Positions 8,783 to 19,547 of a stretch of 64,000 nucleotides of DNA are shown piece after piece (the first letter of the stretch is position 1; every line of letters begins with the position of its first letter). The translations under genes and the position numbers were made by a program. The notes beneath the pieces are model-generated. The model saw only the letters and a program-made list of their open reading frames with translations. It was not told where the DNA came from and did no database searches. The stretch is from Tolypothrix bouteillei VB521301 (GTDB lineage: Bacteria; Cyanobacteriota; Cyanobacteriia; Cyanobacteriales; Nostocaceae), in contig NZ_JHEG04000001.1 in NCBI RefSeq assembly GCF_000760695.4, forward strand, positions 434,785 to 498,784. Reading direction: 5' to 3'.

Positions 8783-8941
8783 CTACCCCTCCCACTTCAC
8801 CAGCACCCCATCCGCAGCTACCAGTCCCCACTGCGGACACTGCGCCAACAATTTCTTGATAACGGACCGTAAAGCAGGGTCGTCCACCCAATACTCCATC
8901 AGAAAATTATCGCCTGGATTTTCGCGCAACTGTTCCGCCAT
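8783..8941 (-). CDS. Very small hypothetical protein (52 aa)
   Basis: A short frame on the minus strand from ATG 8941 (MAEQLRENPGDNF) to TAG 8783, with AGAGAC about 8 nt upstream of the start. ATG 8956 would add five residues. The product is acidic at the start and ends in GLVAADGVLVKWEG. It reads like a folded mini-protein (EYWVDDPALRSVIKKLLAQC is a credible amphipathic helix). I know no family name. It lies directly after a HIP1 site and converges with the gene at 8397. Confidence 0.45.
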   Translation of the reverse strand: MAEQLRENPGDNFLMEYWVDDPALRSVIKKLLAQCPQWGLVAADGVLVKWEG

Positions 8942-8956
8942 CGTGAGTCTCTGCAT

Positions 8957-9310
8957 CTGGATTAGATATTGTTAACTGAATCGTATTGGTTTATGTAGTA
9001 TAAATACAGAATGGGCTGAGCGTCTGAATATATTTGATGCGTTGGAGCAAGCATTAACTGAAGCTGGTATTTTATAATCAATGGGAAAAATGCTTAGGTC
9101 TGGAGATAGAGAGATGCTCCTTCAGTAGAGGTATTTTTTATGATTTCCTTATCGGGTAGATCTCTATTTAACTTCGCTTCCGGCTATATTTCTACGTCAC
9201 GTTGTATATTCACACTCGCTAGAAAAAACAAGACAGTCAACAAAAATATGTACTTTTATGAAATCATAAAGAATAGTGAATAAATTCAGCAGGCGTTCAG
9301 GTTAAGGCTT
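8957..9310. other. Intergenic, upstream of the TamB-like gene
   Basis: About 350 bases. A short open tail (INTEWAERLNIFDALEQALT, ending at TAA about 9076) may be the end of a lost gene, but it has no start. The rest is AT-rich leader for the gene at 9311. No tRNA, terminator or clear promoter motif seen. Confidence 0.4.
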
Positions 9311-12300
9311 ATGACGCGTCCTCCCAATTCAGAAAACGAACAGGAGCCTTCTAGCCCTCGCAATCCTCGTTTATGGCTCCTTTTATTGGGGCGTACCGGT
9401 CTTGTACTGGGTGTCATTTTGCTAATGGGAATTGCAGCGGGTGCTTGGTGGGTAAGGAACTTTGTCTACCGAGATTTAGCACCTCTGGTTCAGACCAATC
9501 TCGAACAATTATTGGGAAGACCCATACAAATAGGCAAAGTAGAGCGTTTTTCGCTAACGAGTTTGAGGTTTGGTGCGCTATCAATACCAGCAACTGCTAA
9601 AGATCCAGACAGAGTGGCTGCAAAAGCTGTAGAAGTCGAATTTTCTCCCCTGCGACTCTTGTTTGCGCGAACGCTCAGCCTTAACGTAACTCTAATTCAA
9701 CCTGATGTTTACATCCAACAGGACAAGCAGGGAAACTGGGTCACAACTCAACTAAAAGCAGGGGAAGGAAGCGGTTTTATTCAAACTGACTTAGAAACAC
9801 TTCGGGTTCAAGATGCTGATGTGGTCTTAGATCCAACACCAAGACCGGGTAGACCACAGGGCTCTGTGACGCTAGACAGGGTGAATGGAATTGCTCGAAT
9901 TCAGTCTCAAAATCAACTGGTTAATTATGAAGTCAGTGCTCAACCTACCAGAGGAGGTACGGTTCAACTCGATGGAAGCACTCAAATAAAATCTCTAGCA
10001 ACTAACCTGAAGGTAAAAGCACAAAACTTTCAAGCCACCGACTTGAGCAGGTTAATTGAATTGCCAACTGTTTTACAAGCAGGTCGTGTCGATGGTGACT
10101 TGACACTTCAGCTACAACAATCCAATCCGGAAATTGCCGTAACAGGAACCGCTAACGCATATCAAGTAACAACCCAAATTCAAAACGTTCCCCAAAAGTT
10201 TTCTAATGCTACCGGGAGATTGTCATTCCAAGGACAACAAATTTCTTTGGAAAATCTGACAGCAAACTATGGCAAAGCGCCCTTAGTGGCAAATGGAAGC
10301 GTCGATCTCGAAAAAGGATTTAATATTGCAGCACAAGTCAAGTCGGTCAGTGCTAAAAATGCTTTGGACACTCTGAATATTAGCTTACCAGTTCCTGTCG
10401 CTGGAGAATTTCAAGCCAACATTCAGTTGAGCGGACCTATCAAACAACCAACCCTGAGTGGAACGGCAAGTGCTATAAAACCAACTCAGGTCGATCGCGT
10501 TTTGTTTAATGCGATCGCGACTGGCTTCCAACTCAGCATATCAGAAGCAGCTTCTCAACTTAACATCTCTAACCTGCGATTGGTTCCAGCCGCCGGAGGA
10601 CAAATTGTTGGCAAAGGTCAAGTCAAACTCGGAAAAGCGAGTGATGTCAGGGTTAACTTGCAAGCAGAAGGGATTTCAGCAGATGCGCTGGCAAAGGCTT
10701 ACGGCTTTACAACTCCCATCACTGTAGGCAATGTGTCGGGAAATGCTGAAGTAACTGGTTCCTTGGACAAACAACCCCCCCTAACTGTTAACTTGTCCAA
10801 TATTCAAGCAACCCCAGTTTCAGGCGGAAGAATCAATGCTGACGGTCAAATCCAACTGATTCCTCAAGGGAACGTAGCTTTAAATATCCAAGCTCAAAGT
10901 TTGCCAGGAAATGCGATCGCTCAAGGTTACGGTTTATCAGTTCCCATTAACATTGGTGGTATTTCCGCAAATGCGACCGTCACCGGGACTCTCGGTCAAC
11001 CCCTATCTGTCAATATTTCCAAAGTTCTGGCAACACCAGAAGTGGGAGGACAAATCGCAGCAAACGGTCAAGTTCAACTGGCACCCCAAGGTAGAGTCTC
11101 TTTGAACGTGGAAGCAAACAATCTTCCAGGGGATGCAATAGCTAAAGCATACAACACTTCACCCCCGATTGCCATTGGCAATGTTTCCGCAGATGCCAAG
11201 GTAACTGGTACTCTAGGTAACTTACAAGCCCTCGCCCAAGTTCAAGCACCAAAAGCAACTTATCCCACAACCGGACAAGCAGTCATCTCTCAACAAGGAG
11301 AAAATATTCTCTTTCAAGATGCTGTAGCCAACATAGCAGGCAGTACAATCGGAGCAAGAGGTCAGCTGGCACGAGGTCGGTGGCAAGCATTTGTTAATGC
11401 TGGAAGAATTCAATTGAGCCGTTTTGCCCAAGTCCCGCCCCAAATTCAACGAGGCGTCTTAAGCGCTCAGTTGAACCTGGCGGGAACCACTGCATCCTTC
11501 CAACCCGAAGCCATTCAAGCAACGGGACAAGCAACTTTACGGAATGTTGCAGGAGGGACAGTTAACGTTAGAAACATTAACCTCAACAACGGGCGCTGGG
11601 ATGCACTAGCCAATGTCTCCCAAGTTCAACTTAACCAATTTTCCCAACAGCTAAAAGGACGGTTGAGTTCCGATCTACAAGTTGCAGGAACAACTCAGTC
11701 TTTTCAACTCGCAGATATCCGCGCCGCAGGTCAAGTGCGGTTTTCTCAATTAGTCGCTCTCGAACAACCACTGACAGCGCAAGTTCAATGGAACGGACAA
11801 CAAATTGCGATCGAACGAGCCACTGCTCCCGGATTGAGTGCTGCTGGTATAATTGCCGTTCAATTACCGGAAACAGGAACGCCTCAAGTCTCCGGGTTTA
11901 ATTTGGATGTCCAAGCACGGGGTTATAACTTACAACAAATTCCTGTCAACCTTCCCGCTAATGTGGCGCTAGCAGGGCTGTTGGATTTCCGAGGACAAGT
12001 TAGGGGTACTCCAGAGACTCCCAATGCTCAAGGAAATATTCGCTTGCGGGGATTGAAAGTGAACCGTTTGGCGTTTGACCCCTTATTAACTGGCAGAGTT
12101 AATTTTCAGGGAGGACAAGGTGGAGAGCTAAGACTTGCGGGTCAGCAAGACCAAATTGCAGTGAGTTTGAATTCAAATTATCGCCCAACGTCATTTCTAG
12201 TTCGTCTTGATAACGCTGTCGCAACAGGAAGAACGGAGGGAGATAATCTCCTGGTTAACGTCCAAAGTTTTCCCGTTGCTCTTTTGGAGGGCGTTGTTCC

Positions 12301-14863
12301 TCAAAATAATTTAAATTTAAAACCTCTGTCTGGGGAGATCTCTGGAGATCTGGCGGTTAACTTGGAGCAGTTTACAGTTGTAGGAGATGTGGCGATCGCA
12401 AAACCTCAAGCGGGTAGAGTTGGTGCGGATGCGTTTCAAGGAAGCATCAGTTATGCCAATGGAAGGGCATCTTTAAACAACGGACAATTGCGAATAGGAG
12501 ACAGTGTTATAGCTGTTAGCGGTAACGTAGAAACTGGCAATAATCCCCAATTCCAAGCTCAAGCTAGTTTTGACCAACTGAACATCCAAAAAGTTTTACA
12601 AGCAGCTAATATTTTTGATTTCCAAGATTTTGGTGGGGGATTGCAGATTCCGGAATTGGCAGGTGCAGAAGTTCTTCAAACAACACCTGTGGGGTTGCCT
12701 AACGCAGATTTACTAACGCAGTTAAGACGTTTTGCGGAAATTGAGGCTTTGAAAACACAACAGGCACAACAGCGCAATGAAACTCAAACTTTGCCTGTTC
12801 TGGCAGAATTACAAGGTGCTTTGAACGGACAAATTGAGGTGGCTGGTTCCTTAAAATCGGGAGTCAACGCTAGTTTCAATTTTCAAGGTGCTAACTGGCA
12901 ATGGGGTGAGTATAAATTAGAACAGGTTATTGCCCAAGGCACCTTTGCAGATGGAGTCGTAACCCTAGTCCCAGTGCGTATAAATTTGGGTGATGGTCTG
13001 TTGGCTTTTACAGGACAGTTGGGGACAGAAGAACTATCAGGACAATTGCGTGTTGCTGACTTTCCAATATCATTACTACAGTCTTTTATACCAGACAATA
13101 CCGTAAATGTAACAGGTAAAGTGGATGCGCTCGCAACTCTTGCAGGAACTTTAAAAGACCCCCGTGCTATAGGAGAAGTGACACTAGAAAACGCAACTTT
13201 AAACCAGCAACCCGTGCAAACAGGACAACTTAGCTTTAATTACGACAATGCCCGTTTGAATTTTGCCAGTACTTTATTGCTGACAGGAACACAACCGCTT
13301 GAAGCACAAGGAAGCGTACCAGTTCCGTTACCTTTTGCTTCCGTAAAACCAGACAGCGATCGCATTAACGTTACGGCTAACGTTCGAGATGGAGGATTAG
13401 CCCTGTTAAACGCCTTTACCGATGTAGTCAGTTGGGTAGACGGTCAAGGACAGGTAAATGTAGAGATTGGGGGTACATTAAAGCAACCAACAATTACGGG
13501 AACTGCCACAGTTAATAATGCAACTTTTCAAGCACAAGTTCTGCAAGATCCATTAACTAATGTGACGGGAACACTTGCATTTAATGGCAATAGGGTAGAT
13601 GTCCAAGGGATTCAAGGACAGTACAATCGAGGAAATTTGACTGCTGAGGGGATTATTCCCATTTTTGCCAGCCAACAAGCTCAACAGGAAGCAGCAACAA
13701 ACCCCCTCAAAGTATCTCTGCAAAATCTGAATTTGACCGTTCAGAATCTGTATCAAGGTGGTGTCAGTGGTAATGCTGTCATTGGGGGAAGTGTTTTAAA
13801 ACCCGATATCAGTGGTGAGATTTTATTAAGTGATGGTCAAGTCACCATCGGACAACAAGCAGCGGGTAACGCTTCACAAGGTGGTCGGACAAAAAGTAAT
13901 GAAGTCTCAGCCGCCGAAACAGCACAAAATACAGGTGGTTCTCCCGGTCGTGCTGCACCCGCACTGACCGATTCTCCTATCGAATTTACCAACTTAAAGC
14001 TCGTTTTGGGCAATAATGTTCGTGTCACCACGCAATCAGTATTTGGTAATTTCATACCATCGGGAGTCGATCCAACGCAAGCCATACTGAGCTTTGTTGC
14101 GAAGGGAGATCTGAATATTAATGGGACTTTAGCAAAACCCGTACCTGAAGGAACCATTCGACTTACAGGTGGGCAAGTTAATTTATTTACAACTCAGTTT
14201 ACCTTAGAGCGAGGTTACGAACACACAGCAGAGTTTATTCCAAGTCGGGGGCTTGACCCGATTTTAGATGTCCGAATGATTGCTCTTGTACCGGAAACTA
14301 GTGGAAGTAGGATTTTGACTTCTCCTGTCATTTCTTCGGAGATCAGTGACATTCCTTCAACAAGTATTGGGACTTTAAGAACGGTACGCGTTCAAGCGAG
14401 AGTAGACGGACCCGCCAGTCAATTAGCTGATAATTTGGAATTAACAAGCGAACCCCGTCGCAGCGAACCAGAAATTATTGCGTTATTAGGTGGATCGATT
14501 ATTAATACATTGGGTCAATCAGATACAGCATTGGGAATTGCTACTTTTGCCAGTTCTACGGTGCTGGGGGGACTGCAAGGAAGTATTAGTGCATTAGGAC
14601 AAGCGATCGGATTTAGTGAATTTCGTATATTTCCTACAAATGTTGCTAACGAAGCGTCAAGGGCTTCTGTATTGGGTTTAGCTGCAGAAGGTGTTTTTGA
14701 TATTAATAGGCGTTTCTCTGTTTCGCTCTCTAGAGTTTTCTTAACTAATGAGCCTTTCCGTTACAATGTGCTTTACCGGGTGAATGACAATACTCTCGTG
14801 CGAGGTTCCACAGATTTGGAAGATGAAAGTCGATTGGAATTTCAGTATGAAACGCGGTTTTAG
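9311..14863 (+). CDS. tamB: TamB-like translocation/assembly module protein (DUF490)
   Basis: A very large protein, 1850 residues. An N-terminal membrane anchor lies at about residues 22-48 (LWLLLLGRTGLVLGVILLMG). The main body is built of many beta-rich repeats of AsmA/TamB type; several carry near-identical units such as TPVSGGRINADGQIQL and TPEVGGQIAANGQVQL about 90 residues apart. The C-terminal ~350 residues form the DUF490 domain (EPRRSEPEIIALLGGSIIN, ending LEDESRLEFQYETRF with a terminal aromatic). The family spans the periplasm as a hydrophobic groove, working with Omp85 proteins or moving lipids to the outer membrane. No Omp85 gene is adjacent. A dispersed repeat follows the stop. 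Confidence 0.93.
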   Translation: MTRPPNSENEQEPSSPRNPRLWLLLLGRTGLVLGVILLMGIAAGAWWVRNFVYRDLAPLVQTNLEQLLGRPIQIGKVERFSLTSLRFGALSIPATAKDPDRVAAKAVEVEFSPLRLLFARTLSLNVTLIQPDVYIQQDKQGNWVTTQLKAGEGSGFIQTDLETLRVQDADVVLDPTPRPGRPQGSVTLDRVNGIARIQSQNQLVNYEVSAQPTRGGTVQLDGSTQIKSLATNLKVKAQNFQATDLSRLIELPTVLQAGRVDGDLTLQLQQSNPEIAVTGTANAYQVTTQIQNVPQKFSNATGRLSFQGQQISLENLTANYGKAPLVANGSVDLEKGFNIAAQVKSVSAKNALDTLNISLPVPVAGEFQANIQLSGPIKQPTLSGTASAIKPTQVDRVLFNAIATGFQLSISEAASQLNISNLRLVPAAGGQIVGKGQVKLGKASDVRVNLQAEGISADALAKAYGFTTPITVGNVSGNAEVTGSLDKQPPLTVNLSNIQATPVSGGRINADGQIQLIPQGNVALNIQAQSLPGNAIAQGYGLSVPINIGGISANATVTGTLGQPLSVNISKVLATPEVGGQIAANGQVQLAPQGRVSLNVEANNLPGDAIAKAYNTSPPIAIGNVSADAKVTGTLGNLQALAQVQAPKATYPTTGQAVISQQGENILFQDAVANIAGSTIGARGQLARGRWQAFVNAGRIQLSRFAQVPPQIQRGVLSAQLNLAGTTASFQPEAIQATGQATLRNVAGGTVNVRNINLNNGRWDALANVSQVQLNQFSQQLKGRLSSDLQVAGTTQSFQLADIRAAGQVRFSQLVALEQPLTAQVQWNGQQIAIERATAPGLSAAGIIAVQLPETGTPQVSGFNLDVQARGYNLQQIPVNLPANVALAGLLDFRGQVRGTPETPNAQGNIRLRGLKVNRLAFDPLLTGRVNFQGGQGGELRLAGQQDQIAVSLNSNYRPTSFLVRLDNAVATGRTEGDNLLVNVQSFPVALLEGVVPQNNLNLKPLSGEISGDLAVNLEQFTVVGDVAIAKPQAGRVGADAFQGSISYANGRASLNNGQLRIGDSVIAVSGNVETGNNPQFQAQASFDQLNIQKVLQAANIFDFQDFGGGLQIPELAGAEVLQTTPVGLPNADLLTQLRRFAEIEALKTQQAQQRNETQTLPVLAELQGALNGQIEVAGSLKSGVNASFNFQGANWQWGEYKLEQVIAQGTFADGVVTLVPVRINLGDGLLAFTGQLGTEELSGQLRVADFPISLLQSFIPDNTVNVTGKVDALATLAGTLKDPRAIGEVTLENATLNQQPVQTGQLSFNYDNARLNFASTLLLTGTQPLEAQGSVPVPLPFASVKPDSDRINVTANVRDGGLALLNAFTDVVSWVDGQGQVNVEIGGTLKQPTITGTATVNNATFQAQVLQDPLTNVTGTLAFNGNRVDVQGIQGQYNRGNLTAEGIIPIFASQQAQQEAATNPLKVSLQNLNLTVQNLYQGGVSGNAVIGGSVLKPDISGEILLSDGQVTIGQQAAGNASQGGRTKSNEVSAAETAQNTGGSPGRAAPALTDSPIEFTNLKLVLGNNVRVTTQSVFGNFIPSGVDPTQAILSFVAKGDLNINGTLAKPVPEGTIRLTGGQVNLFTTQFTLERGYEHTAEFIPSRGLDPILDVRMIALVPETSGSRILTSPVISSEISDIPSTSIGTLRTVRVQARVDGPASQLADNLELTSEPRRSEPEIIALLGGSIINTLGQSDTALGIATFASSTVLGGLQGSISALGQAIGFSEFRIFPTNVANEASRASVLGLAAEGVFDINRRFSVSLSRVFLTNEPFRYNVLYRVNDNTLVRGSTDLEDESRLEFQYETRF

Positions 14864-14910
14864 TTTTTTAGGGGGATCGAAACCGCAAGAATGCACTTTA
14901 GAAGAAAAAA

Positions 14911-15006
14911 CACGTTTGCGATTGAAATCGCCGCTATACAGGCTAAGCCCACCTACGTGGGCTTAATAAGAAGTCCTTGTCTTGCGGACTTCGTTTGTAT
15001 AGCCGT
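14911..15006. repeat. Dispersed multi-hairpin repeat, copy A
   Basis: A small hairpin (GCGATTGAAATCGC) is followed by an outer inverted repeat, CTATACA near 14934 and TGTATAG ending 15002, that encloses two stem-loops: AAGCCCACCTACGTGGGCTT and AAGTCCTTGTCTTGCGGACTT-type. Related copies lie at 29499-29589 and 48144-48256, with a reduced form at 30447. The folded shape is cloverleaf-like. It lies just past the TamB-like stop codon. Confidence 0.7.
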
Positions 15007-15085
15007 GATTTCTAATTACTAAGCTAAAAGGGGTTAGAAAAGCGGATTTGGTATAAGTCATTAACCAGTCATAGAGGTGACCGTA

Positions 15086-15904
15086 TCAATATTGCTCGAG
15101 CTGAGCAATAAAATCCAGTATGAGTGATGTCAATTTCTCAGGATACCAGAGTCCCCATTCGTGCAAACCTTCTTCTACAGTAATTAATTTAGAGTTGGGA
15201 ATAATTGCTGCCATTTCTTGAGCATTATTTAATGGCGTAGTTAGGTCTTTATCAGACCATAATAACAAGCATGGAGCTTGAATTTTCGGTAGCAGATGGC
15301 TGATATCTTCGTATATAGAAATTAGCAGTCCTTGAATGACATTTCCCGTATTGAATAACAAGTTATAGGAGAACACCAAAGGGATATCAACTAATTTCAA
15401 TCTGGGTCTTGGAAGAAACATTTGAACCGTCATTTCGATCGCCCTTCGCGGTATCATCTCCGGTATAGATGGTGAGGGAATTCCAGTACTATCTACCAGA
15501 ATGACACTTCTGACTTTTTCTGGAACAAGTGTAGATAAAGTAATGGCAATACCTCCACCTAATGAGTGTCCTACTATATGAAATTGTTGTAAATTCAAAG
15601 CTTCCAGAAATGACAGGAGAAATTTGCTGTAGCTTGCGTAATCGGGAATTAGCTCAGAGTGAGTCGATCGCGCAAAACTGGGCAAGTCAGGAGCAATTAT
15701 GGTATGCTGAAGTGCTATCAATGTCAGCACTTCAGTATAAGGCTCCGTAGAAATTCCCCATCCATGTAGAAATAGGATGGGGATTGAACTCGACTCCAAC
15801 TTACTTTGCTGATAAAATATAGTGCAATCTTGTAAATCAACTCGATGATTCGTTAATTGGGATTTCAAAGCCACAACCTCATTCACTATGACTCGATAAA
15901 TCAC
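15086..15904 (-). CDS. Alpha/beta hydrolase
   Basis: 272 residues. Oxyanion loop LFLHGWG, then DLPSFARS, and a clean nucleophile elbow VGHSLGGG. The acid (WSDKDLTTP) and His (EGLHEWGLW) of the triad are both present. The cap region contains a hydrophobic stretch (PRLKLVDIPLVFSYNLLF) typical of lipid- or ester-acting members. The gene stands alone; the substrate is unknown. Confidence 0.86.
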   Translation of the reverse strand: MIYRVIVNEVVALKSQLTNHRVDLQDCTIFYQQSKLESSSIPILFLHGWGISTEPYTEVLTLIALQHTIIAPDLPSFARSTHSELIPDYASYSKFLLSFLEALNLQQFHIVGHSLGGGIAITLSTLVPEKVRSVILVDSTGIPSPSIPEMIPRRAIEMTVQMFLPRPRLKLVDIPLVFSYNLLFNTGNVIQGLLISIYEDISHLLPKIQAPCLLLWSDKDLTTPLNNAQEMAAIIPNSKLITVEEGLHEWGLWYPEKLTSLILDFIAQLEQY

Positions 15905-16162
15905 TTCAGCGATAATATTACAGTAGCAAGCTTAGAGGGTGGGCGAACCTTTCTCAAGGCTTATATCAGTCCAGATTTCTGAGTTCATAAAAATACAGCA
16001 TTTTGAGGTATGTGAGGTACAACAATTGCAGAGTTGCTTTTAAACGTCGGAATTTGAATGAAGTACTTACCTCATAAACTCTGAATTTGCTGTAATACCA
16101 ATTCTATAGGGAGCATCCCAATTCGAGCGTTGAAGAATTTCATGCAAAGGCGCAAAGCTTTT

Positions 16163-16711
16163 TTAGTTATAATTTAACTTATAAGTTAATAACAATACGC
16201 CTGTGTTGTAGCTTTTTGAGTTAATTAACGACAAATGAATTGCTTTTTTACTCTTGCCAAAAAGTTTTATGCCTCGACCAAGAATAATGGGATAAAGTTT
16301 GATGATAAGTTCATCAATGAGTTCGTTATCTAACAAAAAACCTGCAAAGGTTCCACCTCCGCACAAATAAATATCGGTTCCATCGGCTTCTTTCAATTGC
16401 TCGATCGCTTCTAGTTCGTTTTGGGCGATAATTTTAACTCGATCGTCTAGTTCTGTATCAAATTTCAAAGTCTTTGAGAATATGTAATTTTTCATGTGAG
16501 GATATGCAGGTTCTCCTGGTTTGTTTCCGTATTGATAACCAAACTCGTATGTTCTTTTTCCCATGACTGCTGTATCGTAAGTCTTGAGACTTTCAAAGTA
16601 TTCTGTTACGTGTTCTCCCTCTGCAAACTTTAAGAAGCCGTCAATTGAACCATCTTCGTGAGCGATATAACTATCAAGGGTTGTACCTACGTGATAAACG
16701 AGTTTTCTCAT
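16163..16711 (-). CDS. Dihydrofolate-reductase-family protein (RibD C-terminal-like)
   Basis: 182 residues from ATG 16711 (MRKLVYHVGTTLDSYIAHED). The family hallmarks are visible: TTLDSYIA at the N-terminus, the AVMGKRTYEFG region, IYLCGGGTFAGFLL (NADPH-binding glycine segment) and LIIKLYPIILGRGIKLF near the end. Members are NADPH-dependent reductases with a DHFR-like fold, often of unknown substrate; this is not a housekeeping folA. The start at MRKL rather than an upstream ATG at 16795 is chosen because that is where family similarity starts and an AAGAAC sequence precedes it. Confidence 0.87.
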   Translation of the reverse strand: MRKLVYHVGTTLDSYIAHEDGSIDGFLKFAEGEHVTEYFESLKTYDTAVMGKRTYEFGYQYGNKPGEPAYPHMKNYIFSKTLKFDTELDDRVKIIAQNELEAIEQLKEADGTDIYLCGGGTFAGFLLDNELIDELIIKLYPIILGRGIKLFGKSKKAIHLSLINSKSYNTGVLLLTYKLNYN

Positions 16712-16834
16712 TTTAATGTTCTTTTTTGTGTACCAGTCAATTGGAGCAAACAATCCTTTCTCGTTCGTAGTTGCGATGCAGGGGCTAAAGCTCAACTACG
16801 AACGTACTTTCTGCTTTTTAAAAAAGGGCTTTCT

Positions 16835-19429
16835 TTATTCCAAATTCTGCAACCCTAGTGCAATCTTACTGTGCTTTTCAATCTGTCCCATCACTTGTCT
16901 TGCTCGTTGAATAACTACTTTTGGTAAACCAGCCAATCTTCCCGCTTCAATCCCATAAGATTTATCAGCACCTCCCGGTTGAACTTGGTGCAAAAAGATA
17001 ATTTGATCTGGTAATTCTTTAACTGTGACCTGATAATTAGCAACATTTGATAACAACGAAGCCAATTCGTTCAATTCATGGTAATGTGTTGCAAAAATTG
17101 TTCGGGAGCGGATTTCTGTTGCCAAGTACTCAGCGACAGCCCAAGCAATAGAAAGACCATCAAAAGTCGCTGTTCCCCTACCAATTTCATCTAACAGCAC
17201 CAATGATTTTGATGTGGCGTGGTTGAGAATATTTGCTGTCTCGTTCATCTCCACCATAAAAGTAGATTGACCTGTTGCTAAATCATCTACCGCACCGACA
17301 CGAGTGAAAATGCGATCGCACACTCCCAATTGTGCTTCTCGTGCGGGTACAAAGCTTCCTATTTGCGCCATCAGTTGAATTAATCCCACCTGTCTGAGAT
17401 AACAACTTTTACCACTTGCATTTGGTCCGGTAAGGATAACCAAATCAGGAGAGGGAGAGGGGGGGAGGGGGAGAGGGGGGGAATTTCCCTGGTCCCCATT
17501 CCCCAAATGAGTGGAATTCGGTACAAAGAAACCGGAAGGTAAAGACTGTTCCACCACGGGATGACGCCCATCAATAATTGTGATTTCTCGCCCTTCCACC
17601 ACGGACGGACGACAGTAATCCTGATAGATTGCTAGCTCGGCTAACCCACACAAAACATCTGCTGCTGCTATTGCACGGGAAATATTGCGAATCACTTCCG
17701 CCTGCGTACCTACCTCCTCTCGCAAGGCTACAAAAATTTCGTATTCTAACTGGTTTAAATCATCCCGCGCTGTTAGAATTCTGGCTTCCCGTTCCTTCAA
17801 CTCCGGAGTGATATAGCGTTCTTCATTCACCAGGGTTTGTTTGCGGATGTAATTCGATGGTACTTGGTCGGCTTTTGCACGGGAAATCCCAATATAGTAA
17901 CCAAAAGTTTTGTTAAATCCTACCTTTAAATTGGCAATTCCCGTTCTTGCTCGTTCATCAACTTCTAAATTAGCAATCCATTTCTGGTCATCTTCAACAG
18001 TGGCGCGTCGTTCATCTAATTGAGCATCAACTCCAGAACGGATCAATCCCCCTTCCTTAATATGTAAAGGTGGTGACTCTACTATATGAAGGCGAATTTT
18101 TTGTGCTAGCTCTTCCATTCCTGGTGGTACTTTTTGCAAAGCTTTCAAGAAGGGAGAACGAGCAACAGAAACCAAATTTGCTATTTGAGGCAAACGAGAT
18201 AGGGAATCGGCTAAAGCTAATAAATCTCTAGCATTAGCAGTACCAGAACCAGCACGTCCTGTAAGCCGTTCTATATCATAAATTTGACGCAATAACTGTC
18301 GCAGATCTTGGCGCAGGGAATTGTTATCAACAAGTTCTTGAATCGTGTCTTGTCTTGCGCGAATACCTTTAATATCAAGCAATGGTTGCAACAACCATCG
18401 TCGTAAAGCACGACTACCCATTGGTGTAGAAGTTTTATCTAACGCCCAAAGCAGAGAACCAATAAAAGTGCCATCACGTACAGTTTGAGTTATTTCCAGA
18501 TTGCGCCGTGTTTGATGGTCAATAATGAGAAAATCCGTGAGAGTGTAAGTCCGGAGCGTTTGTAGGGGGATCGCGTTTTCCTTCTGTGTATCTTCCAAAT
18601 ATTCCAGCAACCCACCCGCCGCACGCACAGCCAGGGCTAGGTGTTCGCAACCCAAGCCTTCCAAAGAACGGACTTTAAACTTTTGCAACAATCTTGTTCT
18701 GGCTTCGCCTTGGGAGAAAGGAACTTGCGATCGCAAGCTATAACAAAAAGATGGAGGCAAACATTCAGGTAAATGTTCCGAACGTTCTCCCGGACGCAAT
18801 AAACTTCCCAAATCTGGGGCGTTAGTGGGAACGAGCACCTCAGCAGGCTGCAAGCGCATAAGTTCCTGTGTCAAATGTTCTGGATTACTCCCTTGAGTGG
18901 TTAAGAATTCACCTGTAGAAATATCTGCATAAGCCAAACCCCAATAGTCACCTGCAATGACCACAGCCGCCAAGTAGTTATTTCTGCTTGACTTAAGCAT
19001 TCCTTCTTCCAACAATGTACCGGGAGTCAGAATGCGCGTCACTTCACGACGAACTAAACCTACAGCTTCTGAAGCATCTTCTACCTGATCGCAAATAACA
19101 ACAGCATATCCCTTTTCTACCAACTGAGTCGTGTACCGTTCCCAAGCGTGATGGGGTACACCCGTCATGCGTACCCTACCGACTTCTCCTCCGTGTTTGC
19201 TAGTCAGAACCAGTTCCAGTTCTCTGGATACAACAATGGCATCTTGAAAAAATGTTTCAAAAAAATCCCCTACCCGATACAGCAGTAGAGCGTGAGGATA
19301 CTTTTCCTTCACTTCTACATAGTGCTGGTACATCTTGCTGAGTTTGCTGCGGTCTACCGTGCGGTAGTCGCCGATGGGCTCATTCGGGTTACTCGGTTCG
19401 GTTGTTTGGGGTGTATGAGAAGCGGTCAT
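16835..19429 (-). CDS. mutS: DNA mismatch repair protein MutS
   Basis: 864 residues, full length for MutS. The N-terminal mismatch-recognition domain carries the Phe-x-Glu motif region ([14 protein letters not shown]). The Walker A is [15 protein letters not shown], followed by the signature [14 protein letters not shown], Walker [17 protein letters not shown] and the ATHYHEL H-loop. Just before Walker A sits a low-complexity insert ([14 protein letters not shown]) encoded by a GA-rich tract at 17448-17482, absent from typical MutS. It falls in a surface loop between the core and the ATPase, so the protein may still work. Role: mismatch binding and repair initiation. Confidence 0.97.
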   Translation of the reverse strand: MTASHTPQTTEPSNPNEPIGDYRTVDRSKLSKMYQHYVEVKEKYPHALLLYRVGDFFETFFQDAIVVSRELELVLTSKHGGEVGRVRMTGVPHHAWERYTTQLVEKGYAVVICDQVEDASEAVGLVRREVTRILTPGTLLEEGMLKSSRNNYLAAVVIAGDYWGLAYADISTGEFLTTQGSNPEHLTQELMRLQPAEVLVPTNAPDLGSLLRPGERSEHLPECLPPSFCYSLRSQVPFSQGEARTRLLQKFKVRSLEGLGCEHLALAVRAAGGLLEYLEDTQKENAIPLQTLRTYTLTDFLIIDHQTRRNLEITQTVRDGTFIGSLLWALDKTSTPMGSRALRRWLLQPLLDIKGIRARQDTIQELVDNNSLRQDLRQLLRQIYDIERLTGRAGSGTANARDLLALADSLSRLPQIANLVSVARSPFLKALQKVPPGMEELAQKIRLHIVESPPLHIKEGGLIRSGVDAQLDERRATVEDDQKWIANLEVDERARTGIANLKVGFNKTFGYYIGISRAKADQVPSNYIRKQTLVNEERYITPELKEREARILTARDDLNQLEYEIFVALREEVGTQAEVIRNISRAIAAADVLCGLAELAIYQDYCRPSVVEGREITIIDGRHPVVEQSLPSGFFVPNSTHLGNGDQGNSPPLPLPPSPSPDLVILTGPNASGKSCYLRQVGLIQLMAQIGSFVPAREAQLGVCDRIFTRVGAVDDLATGQSTFMVEMNETANILNHATSKSLVLLDEIGRGTATFDGLSIAWAVAEYLATEIRSRTIFATHYHELNELASLLSNVANYQVTVKELPDQIIFLHQVQPGGADKSYGIEAGRLAGLPKVVIQRARQVMGQIEKHSKIALGLQNLE
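17448..17482. repeat. GA-rich low-complexity tract inside mutS
   Basis: On the plus strand a run of GAGGG/GGGGA units about 35 nt long. It keeps the mutS frame and is translated as a Pro/Ser-rich loop. A similar tract interrupts the acyl-CoA synthetase gene near 56743-56770. Confidence 0.7.
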
Positions 19430-19547
19430 GAGTGTCTACCAATACACAAGGCTGCCTGCCAAGATCCGATGATAACGTGATGTTGGTGATACTCACAAAT
19501 TGTTTACGGTTTGTTAATCACTTCGATTAGTTTCTTCTAGACATTCT

